This document shows, piece by piece, positions 50,801-63,515 of a stretch of 64,000 nucleotides of DNA. Source of the DNA: Schistocephalus solidus. Lineage: Eukaryota > Platyhelminthes > Cestoda > Diphyllobothriidea > Diphyllobothriidae. The notes below the pieces were generated by a model. That model saw only the letters and a program-made list of their open reading frames with translations. It had not been told where the DNA came from and made no database searches. Numbering within the stretch: position 1 is the stretch's first letter; each line of letters starts with the position of its first letter. Position numbers and translations under genes: made by a program. Where the stretch lies: positions 62,001 to 126,000 of the forward strand of contig WEDG01002489.1 in NCBI GenBank assembly GCA_017591395.1, in the 5' to 3' direction.

Positions 50801-53800
50801 CACTGACAACAAACGGTCAACGTTCAACTTAATTTTTTGGATCCATTATACATCACACTGACACTGCTTGTGGCTCATCCACTCTTTTCTCAACATTCTC
50901 AGAGTAATTGCACCCACCATCCCTCCATTTAACAGCTTTTTTCATTCACCGTCCACCATTTTATCGAAGACTTTAATGGCCCGCCTGAGGCAAGAAGGAA
51001 CCGTTCTGTCACCCAACACTAGATACACATTTAAACATAAAAAATTGGATAAATATATTCCTCGTTCCATGGTCACCAGGGTTCGATTATTAAATGGACT
51101 GTTCCCCATCGTCAGGCGTTAAATAAGCTCATTTGGTCAACTTCATGTCCTCGAATGTGAAAACATCAACTATCACAGTCATAATTTCTCTGCCATCAAC
51201 TTGGATATTGTGATGACTCAGGCTAACTGTTGTTTTTCTCTTCAGCTTGAGACAATCACTAAAGTAAGAAAACAATTCTTGGCTATAGAAGACTTTACTG
51301 TTCGTAACTGCAGGTATACAGTTGCTCTTAAAACCCAGAAATCATGACCCAGATATAAAGCTATTTTCGATAGCAATAAATATATAAAAGTATAGCAACA
51401 GCATATTAATTGTGAATGTGTACATGATCGGTATTAAAATTATATAAAAACGCTAATTAAAAAGCACAAATCACGTTACCAACGTGTGAGGAATGAAGAC
51501 AAGCAAGTATTGTATTTTCCAGATTGATGTCATCAGCTTAATCATTCAGAATTGGAGGAAGGTGAAAGTCTTTATATGCGAGAATAACTAACTAAAATGA
51601 CGCGGAATTTTTCAGATAAAAGTATCACTAGAAGCATTACTGTCTCTGTTTTCATATTACTAACTGGTTATTACAAGTTCATTTGTTCAGAACGCTTGCA
51701 TGATACATTGTATCTGCCGTCATGGCTTGTATATGGTTACACACTTCGTATATTCAGTAATTTTTCATGTCTTTTACCTTACCCTTTTCCGTTTTGACAG
51801 CAACATTGACTACCTTTCTGTTGACTTCTCATTTAGTTCTGTGCATTCATATTTTCCATTGAAGAGATGTTTAGTCAGCTTCCATTTTCGTTTACGTAAG
51901 TCTACTGTTGTCTTTAAGCTGAAAATACAAAAAATGATCCTATGCAGGTCGTTGTGTTAGCGTTAATTTCCTTTGTGTAAGAGTTGTAATTTCAGAGCAC
52001 TTTCTTTGCAGAACTTTACGTTCTATAAATATAAAGATCTATTTTAAATGCTGACAGAAACTTAACATGTAGAATACTCTCTCCAAGTCATAACAGTAAG
52101 TAGTTTTGAATAACATTGTCTTTTTGATATAACTACTATTTAACTTTTTTGAAAAAGGTTTTTTAAATGACATTCTCAGCAGAACCTTACAATATCTGTA
52201 TGATTATATATGTAACTTATTTTTAATTCGAGATGAGCAAACATATATTGTGTTCGGAACACTCACCAGAACTAGATAGGGATCTTTCAGCTGTCATCAT
52301 ATTTTGAAATTGTATTTTACCAATGCACTTTTATCTCCTAAAGTACAATTATAGCCTTAGGCCGCTGGCGATCGTAGCCTTTTCACTTGCCTGGGCATTC
52401 GAGAAACGCTTAAGCCTTCTGGAATCATGGGATGGATGAGGGATAAAAGCCAGAGCCTTCGTAAACACAGGCTTTTAATTTTGGAAATAATAAAGCTGAT
52501 TTATTAGTGACTGCAATTGCTGCAAATACACAGGCTCCTGATTATTTGGTCAGTGTCAATGTTCAAAAAAGCTAATCCTAAATAAACACTGCAAATATTA
52601 ATTTCACCAGGTTCATAATGTCTTGATAGAAAAAGGGACTTGAAGAAAAATGATGCGTGGCCACAAATGCCAATTGCCTTTCAAATCAACAGGCCAGTCC
52701 ACACTTTCTACGATTTGAAAGCACACCATTAAGCATTTTACATCTAAGTAACTTATTCGCATCCAAATAACAAACAAAATCTGCAGTATTTACAATCATT
52801 CGTTAGATGAATGCGACATATTTTTATATAAGAGCAAACATTTTAATTGGAAGAGCAAACGGAGGGGCAACACAAGACGCTCTAATTTTTATTAAGGAAA
52901 ATACAAGTTGCAATTAGATAAAAAACAAATTTTGTCAAAAACTATTGATTAAATCGAACCTATTTAATTTTCAAAAGAATACATACAGAAGGTTTTTTTA
53001 CTATTGTTATACTACTTGTAAACTAACACTATCAAAAAGTAATTTTATCGATTATGGCACCTGATTATCCATTTAATACTGTACCTTTACATTTAAAACG
53101 CTTACATCATCGTATTTTAAATTTCACAAAACAGTTTTTATGGGACAAAATCTCCATTCATCAGTGTATGAAACAAAACCGTATATTAAGAATCCACATT
53201 CTCGTGAATTTTAATAATCGTAAGTAGAATAAAAGCGCCCTTATCTTTAATGCTGCCAAAAATGTTCCTACAACCGTTTAGAACAAGCACGTTCAAACAT
53301 TAACATTTAAGAATAGAATATTAAAGACTGACTATTCGATTACCTTTTACAGGCGTTTTGTTCATATCCCCCCTTCGCAATCGAGTATTCTCTCCTACAT
53401 ATCCCCGAAGGTAAATTCTATTAGCACATATTTCCACCTTGTCTTGCTGGTATTACCAATCTGTATTTTTTACTTGGATACGGTCAAGATTATCTTTATC
53501 AAATAACTCAATATGTGGACAGTTTCAAAGCGTTTCTTGGACGTTAAAATCGGAGGAACAGCCATGACCATACTGTTTTTTTTATTAGCTTTGTTGCACG
53601 CAGAAAAACATACGGAATCCGACCTATTAAGTGCAAACGCAAGTTTTATATCAATGGACAGGAATAAATACTGGATAAATTTTTGACTTTGCTAACCTAT
53701 CTATGTACAAAGCAGGTAAGTTCAAAGTACAACAGAGCCCTGTGCATGATTTTCGTTTATAAAAATAGCAAATAGACTCGTCAAGATTCGTCTGTTTATC

Positions 53801-53890
53801 AGCTTTTCCAAATGTTCACTTGACTTGCCCATTCCTGTGTCTAGTAAAATGACCTAAAAGCTAGTTTTGACTATTTTTTCTGTTTAGGCA
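47830..53890. other. Intergenic region upstream of the Ly6-like gene
   Basis: The Ly6 promoter should lie just above 47821 on the minus strand, but no clear TATA box was seen. 49.7-51.2 kb contains repeat-like, GC-richer fragments with ORFs on both strands and no recognised domain. The rest is AT-rich and featureless. Confidence 0.4.
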
Positions 53891-53892
53891 TT

Positions 53893-54300
53893 GCTAAGGC
53901 AGACTCAAATTGCCAATTCTGGTTTACAAGCCATCATCAGCAAGCCATAACCAACCCCAATGTTGTGGTGCACATGGATCGAACGCGCGACGTGTTTGGT
54001 CATCGTCCAGCTATCTATTTACTCCCGCAAGAGCACGGACTTGCCGGTTTCCATTAAAAGTAATCAAGGTCATATTGGCGCTCCCCGATGTCTTTGAGGA
54101 CGCACTTGTTTTTTGGGCCTTAGGGCTCACTCTAGATCCCCACCAGAAGCCGTTGATTAGCTAGTGATATAGACAGATTCATATAGCCGGTAAGAAAAGG
54201 AGACAAGAATGGCCATTTGTGGCTTACAAGCCGTCATCAGTCAGACATATACAACCCTAGCACGAATATCGAACTTGCAGCAATGCCACAGAAATATAAA
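53893..54300 (-). repeat. Direct repeat, 300-bp period, with hammerhead-ribozyme-like motifs
   Basis: Segments at about 53893-53990 and 54193-54290 align at an offset of exactly 300. On the minus strand each carries CTGATGA (53940-53934 and 54240-54234) followed by a 14-nt hairpin (TGGCTTGTAAACCA and CGGCTTGTAAGCCA) and then GAAT or CAAA. The layout CTGATGA - stem II - GAAA is the hammerhead core; both copies deviate at the last box. Tandem hammerhead repeats are known from schistosome SINE-like DNA. Confidence 0.5.
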
Positions 54301-54599
54301 CGATGATACGAAATGTGAAGTGACTCTTACCCCATCAGCACCAGTGTGATGAAGCCTAAATTCGAATGAATGCTTTTTCAGAGTTCATTTCCTCAAAAAC
54401 CAATTTATAAACTAAGAGTAAATTCTTTGACACCAACCTTTCCTGATTCTTTTTCATTATGAATATTTAGGCTGAATTGCTTCAGCTTTAGACGTCTAAC
54501 CACATAATATTTAAAAGTTGTCAACAGGCAGTCAGTAGTCTCTAACCCCTCAGAGGTATACTATAACTTCAACTGAAATAGCGGGCAAAATTTCAGACC

Positions 54600-57500
54600 C
54601 TTATTTTGCAATTTTGTGCTAACTAGTGTTCGGCTCATACATTTCTCCCCCCATTGTTGTCTTTGTGCTTTCCTATTGTCATTTAGTCCACACAAACTGT
54701 ACTGGAAGCAAGCAAAAACGTGTCACTTCAGAAGGTTACCGGCGCTCCTCCTATGAACTGTTGTCACAATCACACTCGATACTTGGCAAATTTGTGTTTG
54801 CGGGCTACACGTGCAGGGGTATACGTTTGCAAACTGGTGTCATTTTCTTCGCCAAATGACCTAGATGTAGCTCAGATTGGGGCACCATGTGTCTGCATTC
54901 CTTCTATGGCAATAAATGGTCAATGTTCACAATTTTTGTCTGAAGCTCGGACATGCACATTGCATGGCCAAAACTCGCGACAAATTCTGTAAACGTGAAA
55001 AATTTGAGAAGCTAATTAACCTGAAGTTTAGAATGTACAAAATGTTTGTCCATGTAAACAAATTAGTAAATAAAATACTGCACATAGAATAACGTTTTAA
55101 AAAAGGCCTTTAGTGTATATTCCCTGGCAGGTGTCTTCCAGATTAAGGGCAGTAGAAAGTATGGCCAGTACAAAACCGAGAATATTTTCCAACACAGTTT
55201 CGCGAGCATCGACAGTTTTTCTTCCGTTTATACAACTTTTGAGATACATTTGTCTGAGTAAAACAGATTTCCACTTGATTGCACTGGCATGGACGTCACA
55301 GGAATAAAATACATCATAAGCTCACATGCTGACATGCCGGCCAATGACAAACAATTTAAATAGAATTGTAAGGTGAAATCGTTAAAGAACCATTTTTATG
55401 CATATGAAAAAAACGTTTCTTCTGCTAAATTTTTAATAAGTATATTCAGATCATCTTTGAAATGGTGGTAAATACTTAAAGTTTTCCTGTTTTTTCTCTC
55501 TAATGCCAATAAATGTAGACTCTGTCTTATGTGCTCAAGAAAACCTTCAAAATAAGATATTTCTAAAAGGCATTTCTGAGACAGTCCTTCTTATACACAT
55601 GTTTGTTTGGGTCATATTTGTAGAAAACACTTGGCCGAGAAGATAAACGGTTACAAAATAATTTGGCAAATAATATTACATAGGCCAATTTAAAAAAAAC
55701 TTGTTATAATTTAAATTTGTAAAAAAACATTTTTATTAAATAGTTCGTTGTCGAATGTATGCGTACTCAGCCGTTTTCCAAGATCAAGTCAAGGATAAAA
55801 TGGGTTCGTTTGACCAGTTTTTTGACCTAACTAAAAAATGGATACAACGTCTCCTGAAAATGGAAGAACTCACTTTTTTCATTCTATTAGAGCCTTTTTC
55901 GCTATACGTGCTTTCTTTCCTACCCAGTTGTAAGATTGTAAATGTAAAACCGAGTGGCCGAATTTATACTAAGATTTTGTAATGAAATGTCAATCTTCTG
56001 CCCTTTTCCGTTTATTTTTCCGTATCCATTTATAATCAACTGCACGTAGATATTGTCCGGACATCTTTCGTAGACGGAATGACAGAGAAAATAGCGGCAT
56101 GTGGCGGCTTTTAATATGTAAACATGTTCACAGTCCCAATTATCGGTTGGGGAAAAAAAATACACTCACATAAGTTTATTGTGGAGATTTTTGGTACAAA
56201 ACGTCGCAAATTTGCCAATGGTGAGATTTTCTTAGGTCACGTTTGCATACCTTGGCTCTAAAATCTTTGAATAATGTTTCTTATGCTCGATGCTGTTGAA
56301 ATAAGTTATAAATACTTGCGTTTATGATATATATAACGGGAGGTTCAAATGGGACTAAAATTCAAAGTATGTTTATTTTTTGAATACGTGCACTTCAATA
56401 AAATCCGAGAGATTATAACGTATAATTGGATAATTTTATGAGGTTTCATTTTACATTAAACACTCAGTGGCACTCAGAAAACTCAAAAATGTTTAAGCAT
56501 TCATTTGTTTTAAAATTGAACACTTCAAATAAATGTTCGTATATAACGATAGGCCCTAACTTGTTTGTGAACTTCCCTTTTGTTTATTGGGGCTTAAAAA
56601 GCCAAAAGGTGCATTAAATTGTAAGTCCCTGCATATAATTGGGTGTTTTACCACATAAAAATGCTTATTTTTTGCGAAAGATAAGCTCTAATGCCAAGAT
56701 AAGATAATCAATTTTCTTTCTCTTAAGCTCTTTACTTCGGTAAGAACCATCTTATGTATTTAGGTAAGGTTTATCAATATATTTGGCAGTCAATTATCAT
56801 GGAAATGCAGTAAGTTATGGATATTTTGCAATAGGTTTGGAATGCGATCTTCTATTGCTGGGCTGGAGACGTAATACCTCTCCAACCACCGCACTTTTTA
56901 TATTAAACCTCAGTTTATTTTCGTTTTAACAAAGCTTCAACATCTTCAAACATTTTATTATCATTTTGATTGCTTAATGCGGTGCTAGCACTAGATAACT
57001 ACTGAGCAAATCACAATGTTTCACTCGCAGAAAAATATTGCCTACGGTTTCGTTCGAACACCTCGTCAAATTAAAAGACTTTTCAACGTAACGTTTAGAG
57101 AAGACATTATTTTATATGTCACAACAGCAATTATGGCGTCACTTTCGTAGAGTTAAAAAACAAAATTGGCAAATTTTGTGAGCTTTATTTCAGAAGTGTC
57201 TTTTGCACAGAGTTAAACCTCGAACTATAGTAAATAGGACAGGCAAGATAAGACGAAATGACGATAGAAGAGTATCCCATTTTTTATTAAAAGAATTAAG
57301 TCATAAACGTACATATTCGTTGTGAAGGACGTTTGCGTTCAAAAGCCTACTCGGATTTTATATAATGGTTGCCACGTGATGCCATTTCAATAATTTTTTG
57401 AATGAGAAAATAACGTTTTTGTCATCCAAAGATGGAACATGTGATAGTATGATCTACTTCTTCCCTTTTATTTTTATTCTACCTCAGTTTAAGTGCAAGG

Positions 57501-57690
57501 AATCATCATCTTTCGCATATGCCGGTAGTTAATTGGACCTGTGACGATCGTAATGATTTTAACGTATAAATAGGTCTCATTTTGAGTTTCTTGGTTTTGT
57601 TCATTTCCGCAGTGTTTTTTCCATAACGGAGAGTCAAAGAGATAATTAACGAATTTTTCGGTGCCAATTACAACCCGGCATAACTCTGCA
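54600..57690. other. Intergenic; one cysteine-rich ORF and one helical open stretch of unclear status
   Basis: 54720-54992 (+) encodes 90 residues with several cysteines (for example IGAPCVCIPSMAINGQCSQF), with no signal peptide or known pattern. 55771 onward follows an AG and reads as a helix (FFDLTKKWIQRLLKMEE) vaguely like exon 7 of the micro-exon family, but in a different phase. Neither is called a gene. Confidence 0.3.
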
Positions 57691-57696
57691 AGTCGA

Positions 57697-57890
57697 TTTT
57701 TTCACAATTGGGTCAGTTGAATTATTCAAATCTGCTAATTAATTGTGGCTTATTAATTGTGGCTAATTAATTGTGGCTAATAAATTGTGGCTAATTAATT
57801 GTGGCTTGTAGCCAGCTGGTGGATTCTAGAATGATTGCGTAGGAAATCCGATTTGGGCAGTCAGCTTACTGCATCAGGATTGGTGTTTTC
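57697..57890 (+). repeat. SINE-like dispersed repeat, copy 1
   Basis: The segments TTCACAATTGGGTCAG...ATTCAAATCTGC and GTGGATTCTAGAATGATTGC...GGCAGTCAGCTTACTG align in order with 63381-63515. The middle is expanded by the minisatellite at 57736-57805. The start is repeated again at 58033-58078, next to a tRNA A-box-like TAGCTCAGATGGCTAGAGC (57953-57971). Confidence 0.6.
57736..57805 (+). repeat. 14-bp minisatellite, five units
   Basis: Five consecutive copies of TAATTAATTGTGGC, two of them with single-base changes. Lies inside the SINE-like repeat. Confidence 0.9.
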
Positions 57891-58559
57891 GATACGTTGC
57901 AGTAACTTGATCCAGGTGTGATTAAACTCACGGCTCCCGGTAGTGGCCTTGTAGCTCAGATGGCTAGAGCGGTGTCCATATTAAAGCCTTCCCCTTGCTA
58001 GTGTGGCCCCTTATCCCCCTGAGGCCACCGCGTTTTTCACAATTGGTTCAAATGCATTATTAAAGTCTGTCCTAAACCTCTACTTATTATTCTAAAAGCT
58101 CATTCTTTATTCATATCCTTTGATGAAAACAGGCAGCAAATGAAAGATATTGGATAAAACCTGCTGTTGAAAGTAAAAAATGAGCTCAGGCGAGAGCATT
58201 GAAACGGTTGAACTCTGGAGTTTATTGTACTGTCTAATAAAACATATCTTTCTTTTGGCTCTTTGTTTTATTTTTCGGTAATTTACCAGTTAAAGTTTAT
58301 CTTACTTAAATCATTTCAATTGTGCAAGCGGTGAAGATGCGATCTCTGGAACAAGAAGTCTTTTGGCCTAATGTTTCGGATTTCCACTTAAATCCATCAC
58401 AAAAGACAGTGTCAGATAAGGCCCACAGTTAATCAACATGCGCGATGAACTCTCGTTCATATATTCTGTGCTGGGGCTTCATCTGAGCAAGGGAATCAGT
58501 CACGTGGGGAGGGCCTGAGTGGCTAACACTTCCAATGACCAAGCCATTTTAACACATAT

Positions 58560-58790
58560 CTCTAAATGGATAATGAAATCACGGCCAAGCAATCAACGTG
58601 TCAATTATGACCACCAGTGATGATCGCAATAGTTGCTTATTGTAGCATACATGTGCCCATGTAAATACTGCGCATCTTGTGCCTCTAGCCCCCTTATCTG
58701 CCACTGTCTCCGATGATTGCCTCAAGTGAGAATCCGAAACGTCAAGCCTATAAAATTTTTGTTCCAGTGATCCCATCTCTGTCTCTTCGT
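58560..58790 (+). repeat. Possible Penelope-like element terminal region
   Basis: Contains GAATCCGAAACGTCAAGCC (58730-58748) downstream of CCGATGATTGCCTCAAGTGA (58709-58728). The CGAAACGTC word and the GATGA-hairpin arrangement resemble Penelope-like terminal repeats with relic hammerheads. A 65-codon minus-strand ORF is incidental. Confidence 0.3.
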
Positions 58791-59790
58791 CAAATGCTTC
58801 CAGAAACTTCCCTGCTCCCTTCTATCAGCACCCTGCAATTACGTTGTAAATAAATACGCCAAGTTGGTTGTAGCTCTCGTTTGCTAGTTTCTAGTTGAAA
58901 ATCTTGCAGAAATCAATCAGTCTCACACAAAACTTGTCCACAGAAAACATTTTCAGTCAAAATGCATTAGTTTTACAGAGTTTATGACGCTTTTTACAAA
59001 TAAACCTCTGTTGGGCCTTTTTAAAAACACTTTGGCAGCTTGATCAATTTCCTTTTAACATGAAATGTAGGTACATACAAGTACAAAATCAGTGAATTTG
59101 GGGAGATTATATACAAACTAGAAATTACATTGACCGGAAAATGAAAGAAATTGCACATTTCATGGGCTTATCCCGTTATCTTTTCTGCTCTGCGGACGTC
59201 TGACCGTGCAAAGCTGACCAAGAGGACTGAATAATGCGAATTGTGATCGTTGAGTTTTCTTCTTCAGTTACTCTCCATAAAAAAGTTTGCCTTTCCGAAG
59301 GTCGGATGCTCCTCCTCGATGATGGCATTGTAGGTGTATCGCCTAAGGAGAAAGAAATGTGGTACAGAGTCAATGATTTAATTGAACTAATTTATGTTTT
59401 GACAAACTTGAATAAATTCATTTGACTTAATTGTGAAAAATTCGGCGGCCTCCGTGATAATAGAATCAAGCCATGAATTTACTCACACTGGGGTCAAATT
59501 ACCCACCCAGATTAATGCGAGACCGTCGAGTCTTTCACGACATGGCCAATTGTATTTAGCTGGATATTACATCGACTAACTAACTATATAGATATATATA
59601 TATATATATCGGGTAAATAATTTCTGAAATTATTAAGTGCAGGACATGGAGTCAGGTGATTCGGACATAACTTTTTAGGGTCAGACCCGAAATTTCAATG
59701 AACATTTGGGTCGAAGACAATCAACCACTGTGGAATAACCACGTAATGCCCATTCTACAAACAAGTAGTACTACAAGTAGTATGAATCTT

Positions 59791-59992
59791 ATATGACAAA
59801 GACGTTATACCGTACTTCCGACATAGATACTAGCTAAAAGCCCAGACACGTGTTTCGCCGATGTTTCTGCTGCTGTGTGACACAGCAACGAGGGGTTCGG
59901 CTCCTGTGTCACACAGCAGCAGAAACATCGGCGAAACACGTGTCTCGGCTTTTAGCTAGTATCTATGTTGGAAGTACGGTATAACGTTTTTG

Positions 59993-59998
<6 letters not shown>
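59791..59998. repeat. Near-perfect palindrome, 95-bp arms, 18-bp spacer
   Basis: Arms 59791-59885 and 59904-59998 are reverse complements, with only about three mismatches. Each arm contains CGGCGAAACACGTGTCT or its complement. The right arm runs straight into a (TA)n tract. The arm sequence resembles the CGAAACACGTGTC-type ends of Penelope-like elements, which often occur as inverted copies; that origin is inferred. Confidence 0.85.

Positions 59999-60054
<56 letters not shown>
59994..60054. repeat. (TA)n microsatellite
   Basis: About 30 uninterrupted TA units, overlapping the last bases of the palindrome. Shorter TA runs occur at 101-118 and 59591-59609. Confidence 0.95.
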
Positions 60055-60057
<3 letters not shown>

Positions 60058-60871
60058 CAGAGAGAAGACACGGCAGAGAATATGGGTGGATTAATACAGT
60101 CTGTTTCGGGTTTATTCTGCCTTCGTTCAGCCAATAATAACCCTGACTACCAGCTTGGACTGGAAGTACAAACATGCGCCAGAGTACGGTGCAGACAGTC
60201 CACACACTGGGTCTAGCAGATGGGTCATAAGCACTTTATCTAACCGAAGTTTATCAGTGCCTCACCACATGTCATATATATGGTAGCTGGGCACTCACTG
60301 ATCGGTTATAGGACTCACTCCTCCCGTTGTGCTTTGGGTTTAACTCTAGCGCCCAGCCAGCAGCCACAGAGTAGCTAGTGATATATATTTATATATAATC
60401 AACACGGTTGAATAATTATTATACATAGGGTGAGGAGGCTATTTACCACCAAACTGAAATGCGCCTTTTCATAGATTTCAAATCTGCAAAAGACATTTTA
60501 CTTTAAATTGAAGTTTTGTTTACTCCTTCGGTTCAGAGGCAGAAACTGCAGTCAGTTTATTTAACAACAGTAAAATCCAAGCTCCTTTGTTTGACACCCA
60601 CACTGCAGTGTTATGCAATTTGTTAATTCTATGTCTTTATGCGGTCAAAAACAATGCATCTAAAATATAGTATTAAACTCAAAGTTCTCCACCCAAATGA
60701 AGTGAGTAATCATTGCTTAGAGGCGTTCTGGGTAGATGCCAGTCAACCTTCTACGATTCAACAGACGTCCAGTTCTGCTTGAAAAGTAGGCTGGAAGGCA
60801 GGGTAGGGTTTATCAGGTCAACAGTACATGCCTGCCTCATTTCCGTCGGGTAAGAGTAAATTTTGACTTAC

Positions 60872-61024
60872 GCGGTGGCCTCGAGAACACTGTACAGCTT
60901 TGCCGAATCACTCGGGTTCAGGTAATCGATGTCTACGGTGCCTTCCTGAAACTGACTCAGTGTGTCAAGTGTTTGGGGTAGGTTGTACAGGTCACAGCGC
61001 ACGCCGGTGTAGCCGGGCTTACAG
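60872..61024 (-). CDS. Internal exon of an EGF-domain protein
   Basis: This minus-strand exon of 153 nt lies between acceptor ttttgtctag and donor gtaagt, in phase 2-2. It encodes 50 residues beginning CKPGYTGVRCD, the classic C-terminal half of an EGF-like domain (C-x-PGYTG-x-x-C). It continues with a non-repetitive segment (EGTVDIDYLNPSDSAKLYSV) that may start an extracellular fold such as a SEA-like region; that assignment is a guess. Base composition is GC-richer than the flanks, as expected for coding DNA. Partner exons must lie outside the window or beyond long introns; an open segment at 61523-61270 ends in a compatible phase but lacks EGF cysteines. Confidence 0.65.
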
Positions 61025-61269
61025 CTAGACAAAAGATAAATAGAAATGTATGATGACTTTGCATAAGTTGAAGTAAATCCTGCCAGAAGTGATGATCTGG
61101 AAAGCAAGTGAGCATGTTATCGTGAACTTTTTGTAGGCCAAATAGTATGTGTTAAGGTAAACCTCTCAAGCGTGACTATGGATATACAGCGTGGAACATT
61201 AGCCAGTCATAAACAGGGGATCAAGGACACGTGAGAGGGGATGGTGTTATTTCCCATATTGTATCTTAC

Positions 61270-61523
61270 CAGGGTAATGCAAGATGCATCACGTGATTTA
61301 AATGCTTACATAGTCCTGGATTTCTCCTCTGCATGGCCGTGACTTCTGAGAAGCGTGGGAGACGCTGACTTGTGGACCAAAGAAGGACTTTAACTGCAGC
61401 CATTTGGTCCCGTAAATAGTTTTTGTCTAGCAAAAATTTCGTAATTAAACTGAGGGATACTAAATGTTCTTCTCTTAATCGGTGTTTCGGCATATGTTCA
61501 GCAGACCATATTTCAGACTGCAT
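61270..61523 (-). other. Candidate upstream exon of the EGF-domain gene
   Basis: An 84-codon open stretch on the minus strand ends at donor gtaaga (61269) in phase 2, compatible with the EGF exon at 61024. Residues read as ordinary mixed composition (for example RDQMAAVKVLLWSTSQRL). It has a single cysteine, so it does not supply the first half of an EGF domain, and no clean acceptor is seen at its start. Could be chance. Confidence 0.2.
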
Positions 61524-62987
61524 TTGTACGTGTCTAACGTAGTCGCAAGTGTAAATTCATGCAAATCATTAGATTCACTTTGATGTCGTTTACATGAGCA
61601 TGATACAGTCTAAATAAAGTAATAATTATGTTGCTTATTAATAAAGAATTAAAATATGCCCATGCCCGTTCAGTTGAGCGTCAGAGCATCTTTGTATATA
61701 AAAATTTGAACAGGGAAGCAAGATAGATACAGAAAAGATTGATGGTTACTTTCGAGGGCAGCTGGTTCAGCACTGCCCTATTAAGAAACAAATTTCAACT
61801 GCATGGATATAAATAAAGAGTTGATCCGACCACAACTTTTATCAAAGAGGGAAAAGAGACCGGGAGTGTATTCATTTTCTGTGATAAATAATTGAGTTTG
61901 CGTTCATCAAGTGTTCGTATCGTAAAATTGGCCTTTTGATATGAAGTTTAACATCCTTTTTGTCTTGGCACTACCTTGATACGAAAAAGCGATATAAAGT
62001 GTTTCTTACGACGCTACCTGTGGGTAAATTTGTTAAACATTATGGCTATGAGAGCGTTTTGTTTATTTAGTTAATCAGTTGTCAGCACAAATCGTAATAG
62101 GTAGTGTAGGCAACCACCTTGTGTTACCAAGTAAATATTTCCCATGGCAACATATAAAATAACTCAGAGTGCTCTGCGTACACCTCAAAGGCGAATACCA
62201 TGAAGCAAGCTATTAGGCTCGAAAGAATTTTGATAATTTGTTAGAAAATTTCGTGGGTTTTTATAAATTTTCCATCTATAAAGATTAACGAGATAATCTA
62301 AGGCCCATTACTTCCACCGATCACTCGAAATGCTGGAAGATCTCCACCCTTTACCTCTGCGCCCTTGTGATAAAATAATTAATTATTAATTTACATTTGT
62401 TTAGAACTAAATGCTCTCATTTGCTTTTCTATAAAACAACGAACCATATTTTGTGCATGCCATAAATTCCATATTCAAAATCAAGTAAGCCTATTACTGA
62501 TAAAGCAGTGGCAAGCGTAAGGGGAAAGCTGGAAAGAAGGATTTACGATGGTTTGAACAAATATGTTATTCGCCTGACGTTTCAGTTTCATACGCGAACC
62601 CATCCTTACCATCTTTTCTGGTAAAGGAAATCGAGGCTGCTTGTGCGTTGTAGTTGGTCAGGTAAGGAGCGTGCGTTAGAACATCCCTTCCAGTAAAATA
62701 TGACTAAGCCAGAATGGCAGGTCTCGTCAAGTTAATAAGCAAAATTGGAGATGAGGGCGTGAGTAGTAGCGACTCACATGCGCGCGAGCATCCAATCTGC
62801 GAACGAATTGTGAGCTTTGATGATATTTGCTGGAGGTGCTAAGGATTTAAGATGTAGGATCGCATGGTAATGTCATCCTTTTAAACATTGCATTTCCTGT
62901 GTGGCTATTTAATTTGTATATTTCTATCTTTAATGATGGGTTTGAACAAGAAACTTAACCGTCCTGTGAAAAAATTTATTTTTTTAG

Positions 62988-63050
62988 AGCTCTGTTTCGT
63001 TTTCATGTACTCACACATGCTACCGACATTCATCTTCTGTTCCACGGAAG
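62988..63050 (+). other. Candidate 63-nt symmetric exon
   Basis: A polypyrimidine-AG acceptor (tttttttag) and donor (gtgtgc) flank 63 nt open in phase 2-2, reading ALFRFHVLTHATDIHLLFHG. A second frame across the same stretch is also open. Symmetric length is suggestive only; no partner exons recognised. Confidence 0.2.
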
Positions 63051-63339
63051 GTGTGCATCATGGGCTAATTGATTATGAATTAGTTTATAACGAGGTAGAT
63101 GTACGTGCTATCTACTACATTCACTACTGTATCTCTATCACGTTTCGACAACAAGGTAAAAAAAGACCAGAGGGTAGTTCGTGCGCAGTCGTGGCCGAAA
63201 CTAATTAGCATGTCACTGCGTGCCACACATTAATTGGTACCCAAAGTGTGTATCGTGTTTTCGTTTTGGCGGCTCCGATTTCACAGGAAATCTCTTGGTT
63301 TGTCTGCTGAATTTGAGATGAAGTTGACTGTGCTGAAGC

Positions 63340-63515
63340 TTTCGTTTGGCTGTCGTGTGTTCGAATCCCACCGTGATTGTCGAATTTTATACAATTGGGT
63401 CAAACAAACTATTTAAATGTGCCAATCGCCCCCGTGGATTCTGGATTTATTGCTTAGGAAGTCCAGCTTGCGCAGTCAGTTTACTGTTATCCGAATTAGT
63501 GGTTTGCATGCACTG
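63340..63515 (+). repeat. SINE-like dispersed repeat, copy 2
   Basis: Begins with a B-box-like GTGTTCGAATCCCACCG (63357-63373), then shares ACAATTGGGTCAAAC...GTGGATTCTGG...GCAGTCAGTTTACTG with the repeat at 57.7 kb. It lacks the minisatellite. A tRNA-derived SINE is the likely source. Confidence 0.55.

Noticed and set aside
55771..55960. Further copy of micro-exon family exon 7
   Set aside because: Helical and vaguely similar, but it opens in a different phase and has no matching donor.
59965..60216. ORFs through the (TA)n tract
   Set aside because: They are Tyr-Ile repeats produced by the microsatellite in all frames.
62888..63208. 106-codon ORF starting with a hydrophobic segment
   Set aside because: An internal acceptor/donor pair suggests another frame; the ORF has no recognisable domain and may be chance.
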